Source: Salinimicrobium sp035607535 (GTDB lineage: Bacteria > Bacteroidota > Bacteroidia > Flavobacteriales > Flavobacteriaceae). Taken from it: a stretch of DNA of 64,000 nt. The stretch covers positions 62,001 through 126,000 of the forward strand of contig NZ_JAYDZX010000006.1 of assembly GCF_035607535.1 (NCBI RefSeq), in the 5' to 3' direction. The position numbers and the translations under genes are program-made. Under the pieces are notes generated by a model. That model did not search any database, was not told the origin of the DNA, and saw only the letters and a list, made by a program, of their open reading frames with translations. Every line of letters starts with the position of its first letter. Within the stretch, counting starts at the first letter, position 1. Shown in pieces: positions 1 through 7,470 of this stretch.

Positions 1-1
1 G

Positions 2-964
2 CCCGAAGGGAGGAATCTCGGCCTCACCTCCAATGAAGTGGGAAGACAGGTAAGAGATGCCTTCTATGGTGCCCTGGCCATGAGGCAAATGCGTTCCATC
101 AACGAGATTGAAGTAAGGGTAAAACTGCCTTTAGAGGAAAGGCGAAATATTCAGAACCTGGAGAATTTTCTCATCAGGACCCAGCAGGGAGTCGAAGTCC
201 CGTTACTGGATGTGGTAAGGATAGAACGTGATGAAGCCTTTACCAGTATCAACAGGCGCGATGGCCGCCGTGTTGTGAATGTGGGAATGGATGTAGAACC
301 TGCCAACACCGTGGGGCAGGTACTTGCTGCAATCCAAACCGAAGTACTGCCCCAACTGCGGGGCGATTTTCCCGGCCTCACCTGGACCTTTGAAGGGAGC
401 CAGGCCGATATGCGGGAATCTACAGATACTCTTTGGAACACTTTCTCAATGGCCATGCTCATCATTTATGTCCTGCTGGCAATAGCTTTTAGCAGCTACG
501 TACAACCGCTTATAGTAATGACAGCAATACCATTTGGGATTGTGGGTGCTGTTATTGGTCATATCCTTCTGGGATACGACCTTTCCCTGGTGAGCCTTAT
601 GGGAGTGATCGCCCTTACGGGAGTAGTGGTGAACGACAGCCTCATCATGATCGATTACGCCAATAAAAAGCGCAGGGAATGCTCTGTTTATGAGGCCATT
701 CATGAAGCAGGCCTGCGTCGTTTCAGACCTATTATCTTAACTACCCTCACAACCTTTGGTGGATTAACACCTATAATTTTGGAAACATCGAGTCAGGCTT
801 ATTACCTTATTCCTATGGCTATCTCCTTAGGCTTCGGAATTGTTTTCGCCACCTCCATCATCCTGTTGATCGTGCCATGTCTCTACCTTATTTTGGAAGA
901 TGCAAAACTATACCTGAAACATCGCCGGACAGTACAGCGGAAATTCGCTTCAGATAAGGGATGA
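2..964 (+). CDS. RND-family efflux transporter, C-terminal part (5' end outside window)
   Basis: The frame is open from the first bases of the window, so the gene starts upstream. About 320 residues remain. They cover the end of the second periplasmic loop and the last block of transmembrane helices of an AcrB/heavy-metal RND pump. Visible hallmarks are the hydrophobic stretch around 'MAMLIIYVLLAIAF', a conserved 'GVVVNDSLIMIDYAN' helix and the 'RRFRPIILTTLTT' segment typical of the RND C-terminal half. RND pumps are proton-driven inner-membrane exporters that work with an adaptor protein and an outer-membrane channel; those partners would lie upstream. The substrate cannot be told from this part. 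The protein ends in a short basic tail. Confidence 0.9.
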   Translation, partial: PEGRNLGLTSNEVGRQVRDAFYGALAMRQMRSINEIEVRVKLPLEERRNIQNLENFLIRTQQGVEVPLLDVVRIERDEAFTSINRRDGRRVVNVGMDVEPANTVGQVLAAIQTEVLPQLRGDFPGLTWTFEGSQADMRESTDTLWNTFSMAMLIIYVLLAIAFSSYVQPLIVMTAIPFGIVGAVIGHILLGYDLSLVSLMGVIALTGVVVNDSLIMIDYANKKRRECSVYEAIHEAGLRRFRPIILTTLTTFGGLTPIILETSSQAYYLIPMAISLGFGIVFATSIILLIVPCLYLILEDAKLYLKHRRTVQRKFASDKG

Positions 965-1061
965 TCTTTGCGCAAATTCTAAAAGCTTCCTAAAGGCCTG
1001 CCACAGCCTTGACGATTTTTACTATCTTTAGTTCTATTCATAGCCTTTACTTAAGAAGGTC

Positions 1062-1078
1062 CAAAAATGTCATTTTAG
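1062..1078. repeat. Dispersed palindrome copy upstream of the MscS gene
   Basis: CAAAAATGTCATTTTAG is an 8+1+8 palindrome with one mismatch, lying 34 bases before the chosen start of the MscS gene. It belongs to the CAAAAATGNCATTTTTG family seen elsewhere in this window. Function is unknown; an operator or promoter element is possible. Confidence 0.55.
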
Positions 1079-1112
1079 AGGCCTCTTGTCACAGACACTT
1101 CAGTTGAAAAAC

Positions 1113-2939
1113 ATGAACAGATTACTTCGGAAAAATTATATTTTTAAAAGTCGTTTCCTCCTACTCTTCAGCTTAACTTTCATCCTTCAGCTTGGATCCC
1201 TACCCGAATTACGGGCCCAGATCCCCGGAACCCAACCTGAAGCTGAGGAACCTGCAGAACCCGAATGGCCCGATGATGCCCTGGGAAGACGTACTCCCAG
1301 GAGTGCTGTCGCCGGCTTCTTCTCTGCTGTGGCCGAAAAAGACTATGCCACAGCAGGAGAATATTTCAAAGTTTCTGAAGGGGAAGCCGAGGATGCCCTA
1401 AGCGAGGAACTGGCAAGACAACTGGAGATCCTGCTCAACCAACGAGGGCAAATCATGCCCTATTCCTGGTTGAGCAACAATACCGAGGGAAGATTGGATG
1501 ATGATCTCCCAAACCATTTGGACAGAGTAGGCACGGTAACAACTTCCCGGGAAGATTTTGACCTTTTACTGGAGAAAGTAGAAGGTCCTGAAGGCGGTCC
1601 ATTATGGCTTTTTTCAGATCAAACCATACAATATATTCAGGAACTTTCAACATTAGAGGACGATCTCCTGCTGCTGCACAGAATTATGCCTCCGGTCCTT
1701 GAACAATATGAATTGTGGGGAGCAACGGTTGGGCAATGGCTGGCTATCCTGCTGCTGGCCGCATTCTCCTATGCTGTAGCCTGGCTCATCATTCAGTTCT
1801 TTTTATATATTATCCCACTGGCATGGAGAAGAGCCCGCACAGAACCCACAGCCGGAGTGCTCAAAGCCTTTGCGCTTCCGGTTAAGCTCTATCTCGCGGT
1901 ATGGCTTTTTGTAATGCTCTCAAAGGAGATAGGCATATCCATCATTTTACGCCAGCGGTTTAGCGGGATCACGGTAGTCATTGGGCTACTTGCTTTCCTT
2001 ATTCTTTTGTGGCGTTTATCGGAATTCCTCGGAACCTTCAGCACCAACCGCATGAGCTCCCGTGGAAATATTTCGGGAGTATCTGTTGCTCTTTTCCTGA
2101 AGAGAGCTGCCAAGATCGCTATAGTAGTATTTGGTATTATAGCCATTCTAGGAGCAATTGGTGTAGATATTACTACCGGTTTGGCCGCATTGGGAATAGG
2201 TGGTTTGGCCCTGGCTTTAGGAGCACAAAAAACCATTGAGAATTTTGTTGGAAGTGTTACGTTGATCACAGACCAACCCATTAGAGTTGGTGATTTTTGT
2301 AAAGTAGGAGACACAATGGGAACAGTTGAAAAGATTGGCATGAGATCTACCCGCATAAGGACCCTGGATCGCACCCTGGTTACCATTCCCAATGGCGAAT
2401 TCTCTTCCAGCAGAATAGAAAATTATGCGCACAGGGACAGATTCTGGTTTCATCCTATTATTGCCCTACGTTATGAAACCACTCCAGATCAAATAAGATT
2501 TCTTCTGGTTGAGTTAAGGGCGATATTATATGCACACCCAATGGTGACTTCAGATCCTGCCCGGGTGAGATTTATAAACCTGGGAGCAGATTCAATTAAC
2601 CTGGAAATCTTTACCTATGTAAAAGCCAGCACATTTGACGAATTTTTGGAGGTCAAAGAAGATCTTTTGCTGCGTATCATGGATGTTGTAGGGGAAAGCG
2701 GTACAGGATTCGCATTCCCGTCTCAAACAATTTACTTCGGAAAAGACACAGGTCTCTCAAAAGAAAAATCCAAAACTGCCGAAGAAAAGGTTCGGGAATG
2801 GAAACAGAAGGGAGAACTGCAATTACCAAGATTTGACCCGGAGCACATCAAAGAAATTGAGGACAAGATCCCTTATCCGCCTGAAGGTTCTGCAGAGCAG
2901 AAACAAAAAGGTTCCGGACCGGCCCCAAACCCTCAATGA
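1113..2939 (+). CDS. Mechanosensitive ion channel family protein (MscS type)
   Basis: A membrane channel of the MscS superfamily, which opens under membrane tension to release solutes during osmotic downshift. The 608-residue protein starts with a basic, hydrophobic signal peptide ending near residue 36 (RAQ). A periplasmic domain of about 170 residues follows, then several transmembrane helices from about residue 200. The pore-lining helix is near residue 355 ('GLAALGIGGLALALGAQ'), followed by the cytoplasmic beta domain ('DQPIRVGDFCKVGD'). A charged, proline-rich tail ends the protein. An in-frame TTG nine codons upstream is possible, but the ATG puts the signal peptide at the N-terminus. 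It appears to be a single-gene unit. Confidence 0.88.
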   Translation: MNRLLRKNYIFKSRFLLLFSLTFILQLGSLPELRAQIPGTQPEAEEPAEPEWPDDALGRRTPRSAVAGFFSAVAEKDYATAGEYFKVSEGEAEDALSEELARQLEILLNQRGQIMPYSWLSNNTEGRLDDDLPNHLDRVGTVTTSREDFDLLLEKVEGPEGGPLWLFSDQTIQYIQELSTLEDDLLLLHRIMPPVLEQYELWGATVGQWLAILLLAAFSYAVAWLIIQFFLYIIPLAWRRARTEPTAGVLKAFALPVKLYLAVWLFVMLSKEIGISIILRQRFSGITVVIGLLAFLILLWRLSEFLGTFSTNRMSSRGNISGVSVALFLKRAAKIAIVVFGIIAILGAIGVDITTGLAALGIGGLALALGAQKTIENFVGSVTLITDQPIRVGDFCKVGDTMGTVEKIGMRSTRIRTLDRTLVTIPNGEFSSSRIENYAHRDRFWFHPIIALRYETTPDQIRFLLVELRAILYAHPMVTSDPARVRFINLGADSINLEIFTYVKASTFDEFLEVKEDLLLRIMDVVGESGTGFAFPSQTIYFGKDTGLSKEKSKTAEEKVREWKQKGELQLPRFDPEHIKEIEDKIPYPPEGSAEQKQKGSGPAPNPQ

Positions 2940-3003
2940 TTTTTAAGGATGGAATTTAAAACTGAAACCTCAAACCGTTAACTACAAACCTTCTAACCAG
3001 TGG

Positions 3004-3024
3004 CTCAAAAATGAAAATTTTGAG
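3004..3024. repeat. Imperfect copy of the dispersed palindrome upstream of the ankyrin gene
   Basis: A 21-base inverted repeat with arms CTCAAAA and TTTTGAG around a central AATGAAA, 17 bases before the ankyrin gene. The left arm matches the CAAAAATG half-site found in the other copies; the right arm is only partly conserved. Confidence 0.35.
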
Positions 3025-3041
3025 GCGCATTAAAACCTGAT

Positions 3042-3503
3042 ATGGAAATTTTCGACAATATAAGATCCGGTGAAACTGAAGAAGTGAAGCAAAAACTATT
3101 AAAAGATCCTTCTTTAGCTTATACAAAAGATGAAAAAGGCTTTCCCCCTATTGTTCTTGCAACCTATAACGAGCAACCGGAGATCACCCGAATCCTCCTG
3201 GAAAACAACGCCAACATAGATGAAAAGGATGTTGCAGGAAATACTGCCTTAATGGGAGTATGCTTTAAAGGCAATTTTGAAATTGCTGAAATGCTCCTTG
3301 AAAAAGGCGCCGACGTGAATGCACGAAACTATGGAGGTGCGACCCCGCTCATTTTCGCCGCCATGTTTGGACAGGTTAGGATTGCGCAATTGTTATTGAA
3401 AAAGGGAGCCGATAAAACTATGAGAGACGCCCAGGGAAATACTGCTTTTGCCTATGCTCAAAAGAAGGAAAACCAGGACCTCATGAACTTGTTGAAAGAC
3501 TAG
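3042..3503 (+). CDS. Ankyrin repeat protein
   Basis: A small soluble protein of 153 residues built almost entirely of ankyrin repeats, which are helix-turn-helix modules for protein binding. About four repeats can be read, with clear motifs such as 'DEKDVAGNTALMGVCFKG', 'NARNYGGATPLIFAAMFG' and 'DAQGNTAFAYAQ' near residues 60-150. There is no signal peptide or membrane segment, so a cytoplasmic location is likely. The partner protein cannot be inferred. The gene stands alone between the MscS and DUF1206 genes, each with its own leader. Confidence 0.9.
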   Translation: MEIFDNIRSGETEEVKQKLLKDPSLAYTKDEKGFPPIVLATYNEQPEITRILLENNANIDEKDVAGNTALMGVCFKGNFEIAEMLLEKGADVNARNYGGATPLIFAAMFGQVRIAQLLLKKGADKTMRDAQGNTAFAYAQKKENQDLMNLLKD

Positions 3504-3601
3504 CTTCAGGTATAATAGTCAGCAGAAACTCTCCACAGATATTTTGGCATTTTTATTAGTATTCCCTTAAAATTTATATAATTCATTGGTGTTCACAGCT
3601 C

Positions 3602-3622
3602 TTTCTTCTAATTTAGAAGAAA
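3602..3622 (+). promoter_or_regulatory. Hairpin in the leader of the DUF1206 gene
   Basis: A perfect 9-bp stem (TTTCTTCTA / TAGAAGAAA) with a 3-base loop lies 16 bases before the start codon. No U-tract follows, so it is not a terminator. A role in mRNA stability or translation is only a guess. Confidence 0.35.
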
Positions 3623-3638
3623 ACCAACACAAAAAATT

Positions 3639-4433
3639 ATGATAGATAAAAAAATCAAGACTATGGCCCGCGCCGGCTTTATCGCTAAAGGCGTAGTATA
3701 TGGGATCATAGGAGTTCTAACCTTTAAGGCCGCTTTTGATATGGGAGGTCAGAAAGCAGGACAAATGCAGGTTCTGGAATTCCTGGAAAAACAAACTTTT
3801 GGAAACATCCTGCTTATTTTGATGGCTCTCGGCCTTGCCTGCTATGCTGCCTGGAGGTTTATTCAATCTATAAAGGATCCGGAAAATATTGGAGATGACA
3901 AGAAAGGTACTGCAAAGCGGATCGGCTTTTTTTGTAGTGGCCTGCTGTATCTGGGGTTTGGAGTGCTTGCAGCCATTAAAGCATTTGGTTCAACAGGAGG
4001 AAGTTCAGGCTCTTCGGGGTCTGCTCAACAATCTTCCTTTCTCGCAAGTGAAACTGGCCTTTGGATCATTGGGATCGTTGGTGCAGGAATAATCATTGCA
4101 GGGATCTTTCAGTTCGTCAAGGCATACAAGAATGACTACTATAAAAAACTGGGACTTGCTGCCTTAGGGGACCAGAAAAAGAGGGAGAGCGTCAAAAAAA
4201 CTGCGGAATTTGGCCTGAGTGCCCGCGGGGTGATCCTGGTTATTATTGGATTTTTTGCAATAAAGGCAGCAGTAAACTCTAACCCTTCTGAAATAAAGAC
4301 CACACAGGAAGCTTTCGCATTCCTTCAGGATTCGTCTTACGGCCCCTGGTTAATGGGCATTGTGGCTGCCGGTCTTGTAGCCTATGCAGTCTATATGTTC
4401 CTCATGGCGAAGTACAGAAGATTTCACGCGTAA
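3639..4433 (+). CDS. DUF1206 domain-containing membrane protein
   Basis: A 264-residue inner-membrane protein made of three copies of the DUF1206 module, near residues 10-80, 90-165 and 185-262. Each copy has two transmembrane helices and opens with an 'ARAGFIAKGVVYGIIG'-like motif (repeat 1 'MARAGFIAKGVVYGIIGVL', repeat 2 'TAKRIGFFCSGLLYLGFG', repeat 3 'GLSARGVILVIIGFFAIKAA'). A Gly/Ser-rich linker sits near residue 120. The family has no known function. The gene is monocistronic and ends at a strong terminator shared with the convergent racemase gene. Confidence 0.85.
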   Translation: MIDKKIKTMARAGFIAKGVVYGIIGVLTFKAAFDMGGQKAGQMQVLEFLEKQTFGNILLILMALGLACYAAWRFIQSIKDPENIGDDKKGTAKRIGFFCSGLLYLGFGVLAAIKAFGSTGGSSGSSGSAQQSSFLASETGLWIIGIVGAGIIIAGIFQFVKAYKNDYYKKLGLAALGDQKKRESVKKTAEFGLSARGVILVIIGFFAIKAAVNSNPSEIKTTQEAFAFLQDSSYGPWLMGIVAAGLVAYAVYMFLMAKYRRFHA

Positions 4434-4551
4434 AAAATAGGGGTTTTCACCTATAGGTTCTTAAAAACCTTTAGACTTATCTTTACATATACCTTTTAAT
4501 CATCACGTGAGATTTAATTAAAGGTAATTTGTAAATTTTTGTTTTGAAAAG

Positions 4552-4587
4552 AAGAAGAGAGATTGGGGGATCTCTCTTCTTTTTTTA
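4552..4587 (+). terminator. Rho-independent terminator after the DUF1206 gene (probably bidirectional)
   Basis: A perfect 12-bp stem AAGAAGAGAGAT / ATCTCTCTTCTT with loop TGGGGG is followed by a run of T. It lies between convergent genes and its T-rich end overlaps the stop codon of the racemase gene on the other strand. Confidence 0.85.
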
Positions 4588-5280
4588 TGGACTTTCTTCA
4601 GTATGGAAGATGAAGTCTACCGCCATTTTTGCATGGAGATTGGTGCTTTGCAGCAAGGGAAGATCGGTGTCCTCATTGTTGATCAGGATGGGCAGCTCGG
4701 TACATCCCATGATCACAGCCTGGGCTCCTTTTTCCTTCAGGAGTTGTATGTGATCCAGAAAAAAGGATTTGGCAGATTCGGTGAATTTTCCCTGAGTCAG
4801 TTCAGAGGCAATGTAATGATGGATCTCATCCTGAAAATCTTCTTCGGGAACTATGGTCTTAATTCCAAACTTGTCTTTAAGTCTCTTATGTAGAAAATCA
4901 CCTCTCATAGTAGGACGTGTTCCCAGCAACCCCAGTTTTTTAAAACCTTTTCTCTGTGCTTCTATCCCAACTGCATCGGCAATATGCAAAATAGGAATGG
5001 ATATTTTATCATGTACATAATCATAGACCAGGTGTGGCGTGTTTGCACATATTACTATGGCACGTGCGCCGGCTATCTCAAGCTGTCGGGCGATATGCAG
5101 GTAAGTCGTTTTGATCTTATCTACATCGTGCTCCCGCATTAGCTCCACATTGAGGCTGTAAAGTATGAGGGGAGGATTGGCCTGAGTGCCTGTTCTTTTC
5201 CCGGCCATCTCATTGATGAGCCGGTAGTATACTATAGTGGAGTGCCAGGAGGTTCCACCAATTAAGCCGAGAGTACGCAT
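4585..5280 (-). CDS. Aspartate/glutamate racemase family protein
   Basis: A cytoplasmic enzyme of 231 residues in the Asp/Glu/hydantoin racemase family, which uses two opposed cysteines as acid and base to invert an alpha-carbon. Both are present: Cys78 in 'VICANTPH' and Cys193 in 'IMGCTELPIL'. The N-terminal 'LGLIGGTSWHSTIVYY' motif is typical of the YgeA/RacD branch, so aspartate or a broad-specificity amino acid is the likely substrate. MurI-type glutamate racemase is less likely because of this motif. The gene appears monocistronic. Confidence 0.85.
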   Translation of the reverse strand: MRTLGLIGGTSWHSTIVYYRLINEMAGKRTGTQANPPLILYSLNVELMREHDVDKIKTTYLHIARQLEIAGARAIVICANTPHLVYDYVHDKISIPILHIADAVGIEAQRKGFKKLGLLGTRPTMRGDFLHKRLKDKFGIKTIVPEEDFQDEIHHYIASELTQGKFTESAKSFFLDHIQLLKEKGAQAVIMGCTELPILINNEDTDLPLLQSTNLHAKMAVDFIFHTEESP

Positions 5281-5351
5281 GGGAGGTAAAGTTTGTATAA
5301 AGGTAAATGTTAGGTCTAAAAGCGGGGCTGACCAAAGTCATCAAAAACAAA

Positions 5352-5376
5352 AAAAGCACCCAAAAAGGGCGCTTTT
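5352..5376 (-). terminator. Rho-independent terminator after the S8 peptidase gene
   Basis: A 10-bp stem (AAAAGCGCCC / GGGTGCTTTT on the minus strand, one G-U pair) with a T5 loop and a T-rich tail lies directly downstream of the subtilase stop codon. Confidence 0.85.
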
Positions 5377-5397
5377 AATTTTTTATTTGGTTGAGGT

Positions 5398-6636
5398 CTA
5401 GTGATGTGCTATTGGATCTGCACTACCGTCAGGATCACCCACGACATTTCCACTAGTAGTAATGTTACCTAGCAGTAGAATTCCGGCAACATGAGGTGAT
5501 GCCATAGAGGTTCCGCTTATGGTGTTGTAACCACCGTTCTTCCAGGTAGAATTGATGGAAACTCCCGGTGCAGCATAATCTACAGGAGGGTTTCCATAAT
5601 TAGAGAAAGATGCAAATCTGTCCGATGAATCGTGAGCAGAAACTGTATAGATATTAGTTCCATTCGCTCTGGCTGGTGAAGAGTTATTAGCATCTGTACT
5701 CTCGTTACCTGCAGCCAAAGCAAACTTTACTTTTGAAGATGCTGCAACTACTGCATCATCCAAAGCTTGAGATACAGGACCTCCAAGGCTCATATTAGCA
5801 ACATCACCTGTTTGCCCATACTTGGCAACGTGGTTAACCCCGGCAATTACTCCCGAATAAGATCCACTACCACGGGCGTCAAGAACTTTTACAGGAACTA
5901 CGGTGGCTCCTGCAGCGACTCCTACTACTCCAACGCTATTGTTTTTGGCAGCTACTGTACCTGCAACATGGGTTCCATGACCGTTATTATCATCTGGCGC
6001 ACCACTGTCTCTACCCGAAGTGAATGCATTAAAACCTCTTGAAGCATCCACATTTAGGTCTTCATGATCCAGGTCAATTCCACTATCGATGATCCAGGCA
6101 ACATTACTACCTCCGTAAACAACGGCCCCACCTACACGGGTGATCCCATAGGGAGTAGTTTGGCTTCCAGTTCCACCATCACCACCACCATCTTCTTCTC
6201 CAGGAGGTTCTTCACAAGGACCTCCATTAGGAGTACCACAAGGTGGTGCCAGCGCTATGATTCGATCCTGCTCTACATAAGCTACCTCATTGCTCTTACT
6301 CAACTTAAGAGCGTCGCTCTTGGACATTTTTAAAGTAACTGCATTAAGAGCAGCACTGTAGACCTGTACAATTTCAGCTCCTTCTATGGCATTCATCGTA
6401 AGGACGTTTTGAGTTTTTTGCTGCACCTGTAAGCTGTTAAGGCGATGGTCACCGCTCATTTTACCAGATTCCCGATAGACAACGATATATTGGTCTGGAA
6501 TAACTTCAGAATAAGACTGAGCTGCCTGAGGCTCTTCAACAGTTGGCAAATTGGTGGTTTCGTCCTGCGAACAAGAAACCATTGCGGTTAAGGCAAATGC
6601 AGCCGCAAAACCAGAATAGTACTTCTTTAAATTCAT
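5398..6636 (-). CDS. S8 family serine peptidase (subtilisin-like) with I9 propeptide, lipoprotein signal
   Basis: A secreted endopeptidase of 412 residues. The N-terminus is a lipoprotein signal with Cys22 in 'AMVSC', which implies membrane anchoring before maturation. An inhibitor_I9 propeptide spans about residues 45-128, followed by an acidic Gly-rich linker. The peptidase domain holds the full catalytic set: Asp184 in 'WIIDSGIDLDH', His220 in 'NGHGTHVAG', oxyanion Asn311 in 'AAGNES' and Ser377 in 'GTSMASPHVAG'. The C-terminus is short and ends in 'PIAHH', without the sorting or Pro_domain tail often seen in Bacteroidota proteases. It is likely active and degradative; the substrate is unknown. 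Confidence 0.93.
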   Translation of the reverse strand: MNLKKYYSGFAAAFALTAMVSCSQDETTNLPTVEEPQAAQSYSEVIPDQYIVVYRESGKMSGDHRLNSLQVQQKTQNVLTMNAIEGAEIVQVYSAALNAVTLKMSKSDALKLSKSNEVAYVEQDRIIALAPPCGTPNGGPCEEPPGEEDGGGDGGTGSQTTPYGITRVGGAVVYGGSNVAWIIDSGIDLDHEDLNVDASRGFNAFTSGRDSGAPDDNNGHGTHVAGTVAAKNNSVGVVGVAAGATVVPVKVLDARGSGSYSGVIAGVNHVAKYGQTGDVANMSLGGPVSQALDDAVVAASSKVKFALAAGNESTDANNSSPARANGTNIYTVSAHDSSDRFASFSNYGNPPVDYAAPGVSINSTWKNGGYNTISGTSMASPHVAGILLLGNITTSGNVVGDPDGSADPIAHH

Positions 6637-6811
6637 AAAAAATTGTTTAGGTTAATGTTAAAAGATTTCCCGAATCTATATTATTAAATCATTAAATGAA
6701 ACTTTTTAACAGCTACAATCTCAGTTTTTCACTTCAATTAAGATGAAAAATGGAATTCCCATGAGCCCGGAAATTTCCTGAAATCCATTGCTGCTCCTAC
6801 TGCCACGGGAA

Positions 6812-6845
6812 ATAAAAAAGGCGAAAATCTCCAGATTTTCGCCTT
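6812..6845 (-). terminator. Rho-independent terminator after the rhodanese gene
   Basis: On the minus strand AAGGCGAAAATCT pairs with AGATTTTCGCCTT, a perfect 13-base match around a tight turn, followed by TTTTTT. It lies 27 bases beyond the rhodanese stop codon. Confidence 0.9.
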
Positions 6846-6871
6846 CAAACTTTAACTTTTTGTTGGTAGGA

Positions 6872-7183
6872 TTATTCTGTCTTCTCTCCCTCCCATTTGG
6901 AAAAACCATCAATCAAATTATAGGTGTTATTAAACCCCTTTTGATCCATAATGGTACAGGCTTGCCTGCTCCTGTTTCCACTCCTACAATAGATATAGTA
7001 GTTTTTACTTTTATCCAGATTATCTATTTCGTCGAGAAATTCCTGCCCCTTATAGATGTCGATGACCTTGGCGCCGGGTATGTAACCTTCCTCTACTTCC
7101 TGTTCTGTACGCACATCAAGGATGACAGCATCTTCGTCATTAGCAATTTTTTTTCTCCACTCTTCCTGTGTTAGTTCTTTCAT
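6872..7183 (-). CDS. Rhodanese-like domain protein
   Basis: A single-domain rhodanese of 103 residues, with the active-site Cys66 in 'YIYCRSGNRSRQA', the six-residue loop typical of sulfurtransferases such as GlpE/PspE. The CH2A motif 'VILDVRTEQEVEEGYIPGA' is at residues 20-38. It probably moves sulfane sulfur from thiosulfate or persulfides to a thiol acceptor in the cytoplasm. The start was placed at 'MKELTQEEW', because the longer frame would add 19 residues not seen in the family and would overlap the promoter. Monocistronic. Confidence 0.88.
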   Translation of the reverse strand: MKELTQEEWRKKIANDEDAVILDVRTEQEVEEGYIPGAKVIDIYKGQEFLDEIDNLDKSKNYYIYCRSGNRSRQACTIMDQKGFNNTYNLIDGFSKWEGEKTE

Positions 7184-7208
7184 GTTATAAGCGTTTAAGT
7201 TGCATAGA

Positions 7209-7216
7209 CAAATATA
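7209..7216 (-). promoter_or_regulatory. -7 promoter box (TATATTTG) for the rhodanese gene
   Basis: On the minus strand TATATTTG matches the Bacteroidota sigma-ABfr -7 consensus TAnnTTTG and ends 25 bases before the start codon. A clear -33 TTTG was not found. Confidence 0.6.
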
Positions 7217-7310
7217 AGAATCAGGCCTTCTTTTCAGCACATTCGAGGTTTAAGATTAAGCAAAAGCAACATTTAATAGAAAAAATATTTTTTTAGAAAA
7301 TTTTCCCTTT

Positions 7311-7318
7311 TATATTTG
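7311..7318 (+). promoter_or_regulatory. -7 promoter box (TATATTTG) for the trp operon
   Basis: TATATTTG matches TAnnTTTG and ends only 8 bases before the ATG of the leader peptide. The transcript would therefore begin within a few bases of that ATG, making the leader peptide leaderless or nearly so. Confidence 0.65.
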
Positions 7319-7326
7319 CTGTTCAA

Positions 7327-7383
7327 ATGAACCTGAAAAATCAAAATAACTGGTGGTGGAAGTACTTGCGTCATTCGTCGTGA
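7327..7383 (+). CDS. trpL: trp operon leader peptide with three consecutive Trp codons
   Basis: An 18-residue open frame, MNLKNQNNWWWKYLRHSS, contains TGG TGG TGG at 7351-7359, followed 24 bases later by a TGA stop and then by a rho-independent terminator upstream of trpE. A run of Trp codons in a tiny frame between a promoter box and an attenuator in front of trpE is the classic sign of ribosome-mediated transcription attenuation: low charged tRNA-Trp stalls the ribosome at the Trp codons. The peptide itself probably has no other function. The frame is too short for usual gene finders. Confidence 0.88.
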   Translation: MNLKNQNNWWWKYLRHSS

Positions 7384-7438
7384 GCAACACCTCCTGTATC
7401 AAATACAAAGGCTTGTCAATCACGACAAGCCTTTTTTT
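7377..7438 (+). promoter_or_regulatory. trp attenuator: anti-terminator and terminator structures
   Basis: The terminator is AAAGGCTTGTC (7407-7417), loop AATCAC, GACAAGCCTTT (7424-7434), with its U-tract running to 7438. An alternative 7-bp pairing, GTCGTGA (7377-7383) with TCACGAC (7420-7426), would block the terminator's 3' arm. Its 5' strand includes the leader stop codon: a ribosome stalled on the Trp codons leaves it free (read-through), while one that reaches the stop covers it (termination). The Trp codon run itself can pair imperfectly with CACCTCC at 7389-7395. The geometry is seen in the sequence; the regulation is inferred. Confidence 0.82.
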
Positions 7439-7470
7439 ATGGCCTTACTTCAGAAAAACTTAAAAACAAC

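Noticed and set aside
4434..4551. Possible small RNA in the gap after the DUF1206 gene
   Set aside because: Only a weak hairpin (AGGTT/AACCT) was seen and no promoter box fits; the strong stem at its end is the terminator.
6721..6912. 63-residue frame between S8 peptidase and rhodanese
   Set aside because: It spans a perfect terminator hairpin and the end of the rhodanese gene in another frame.
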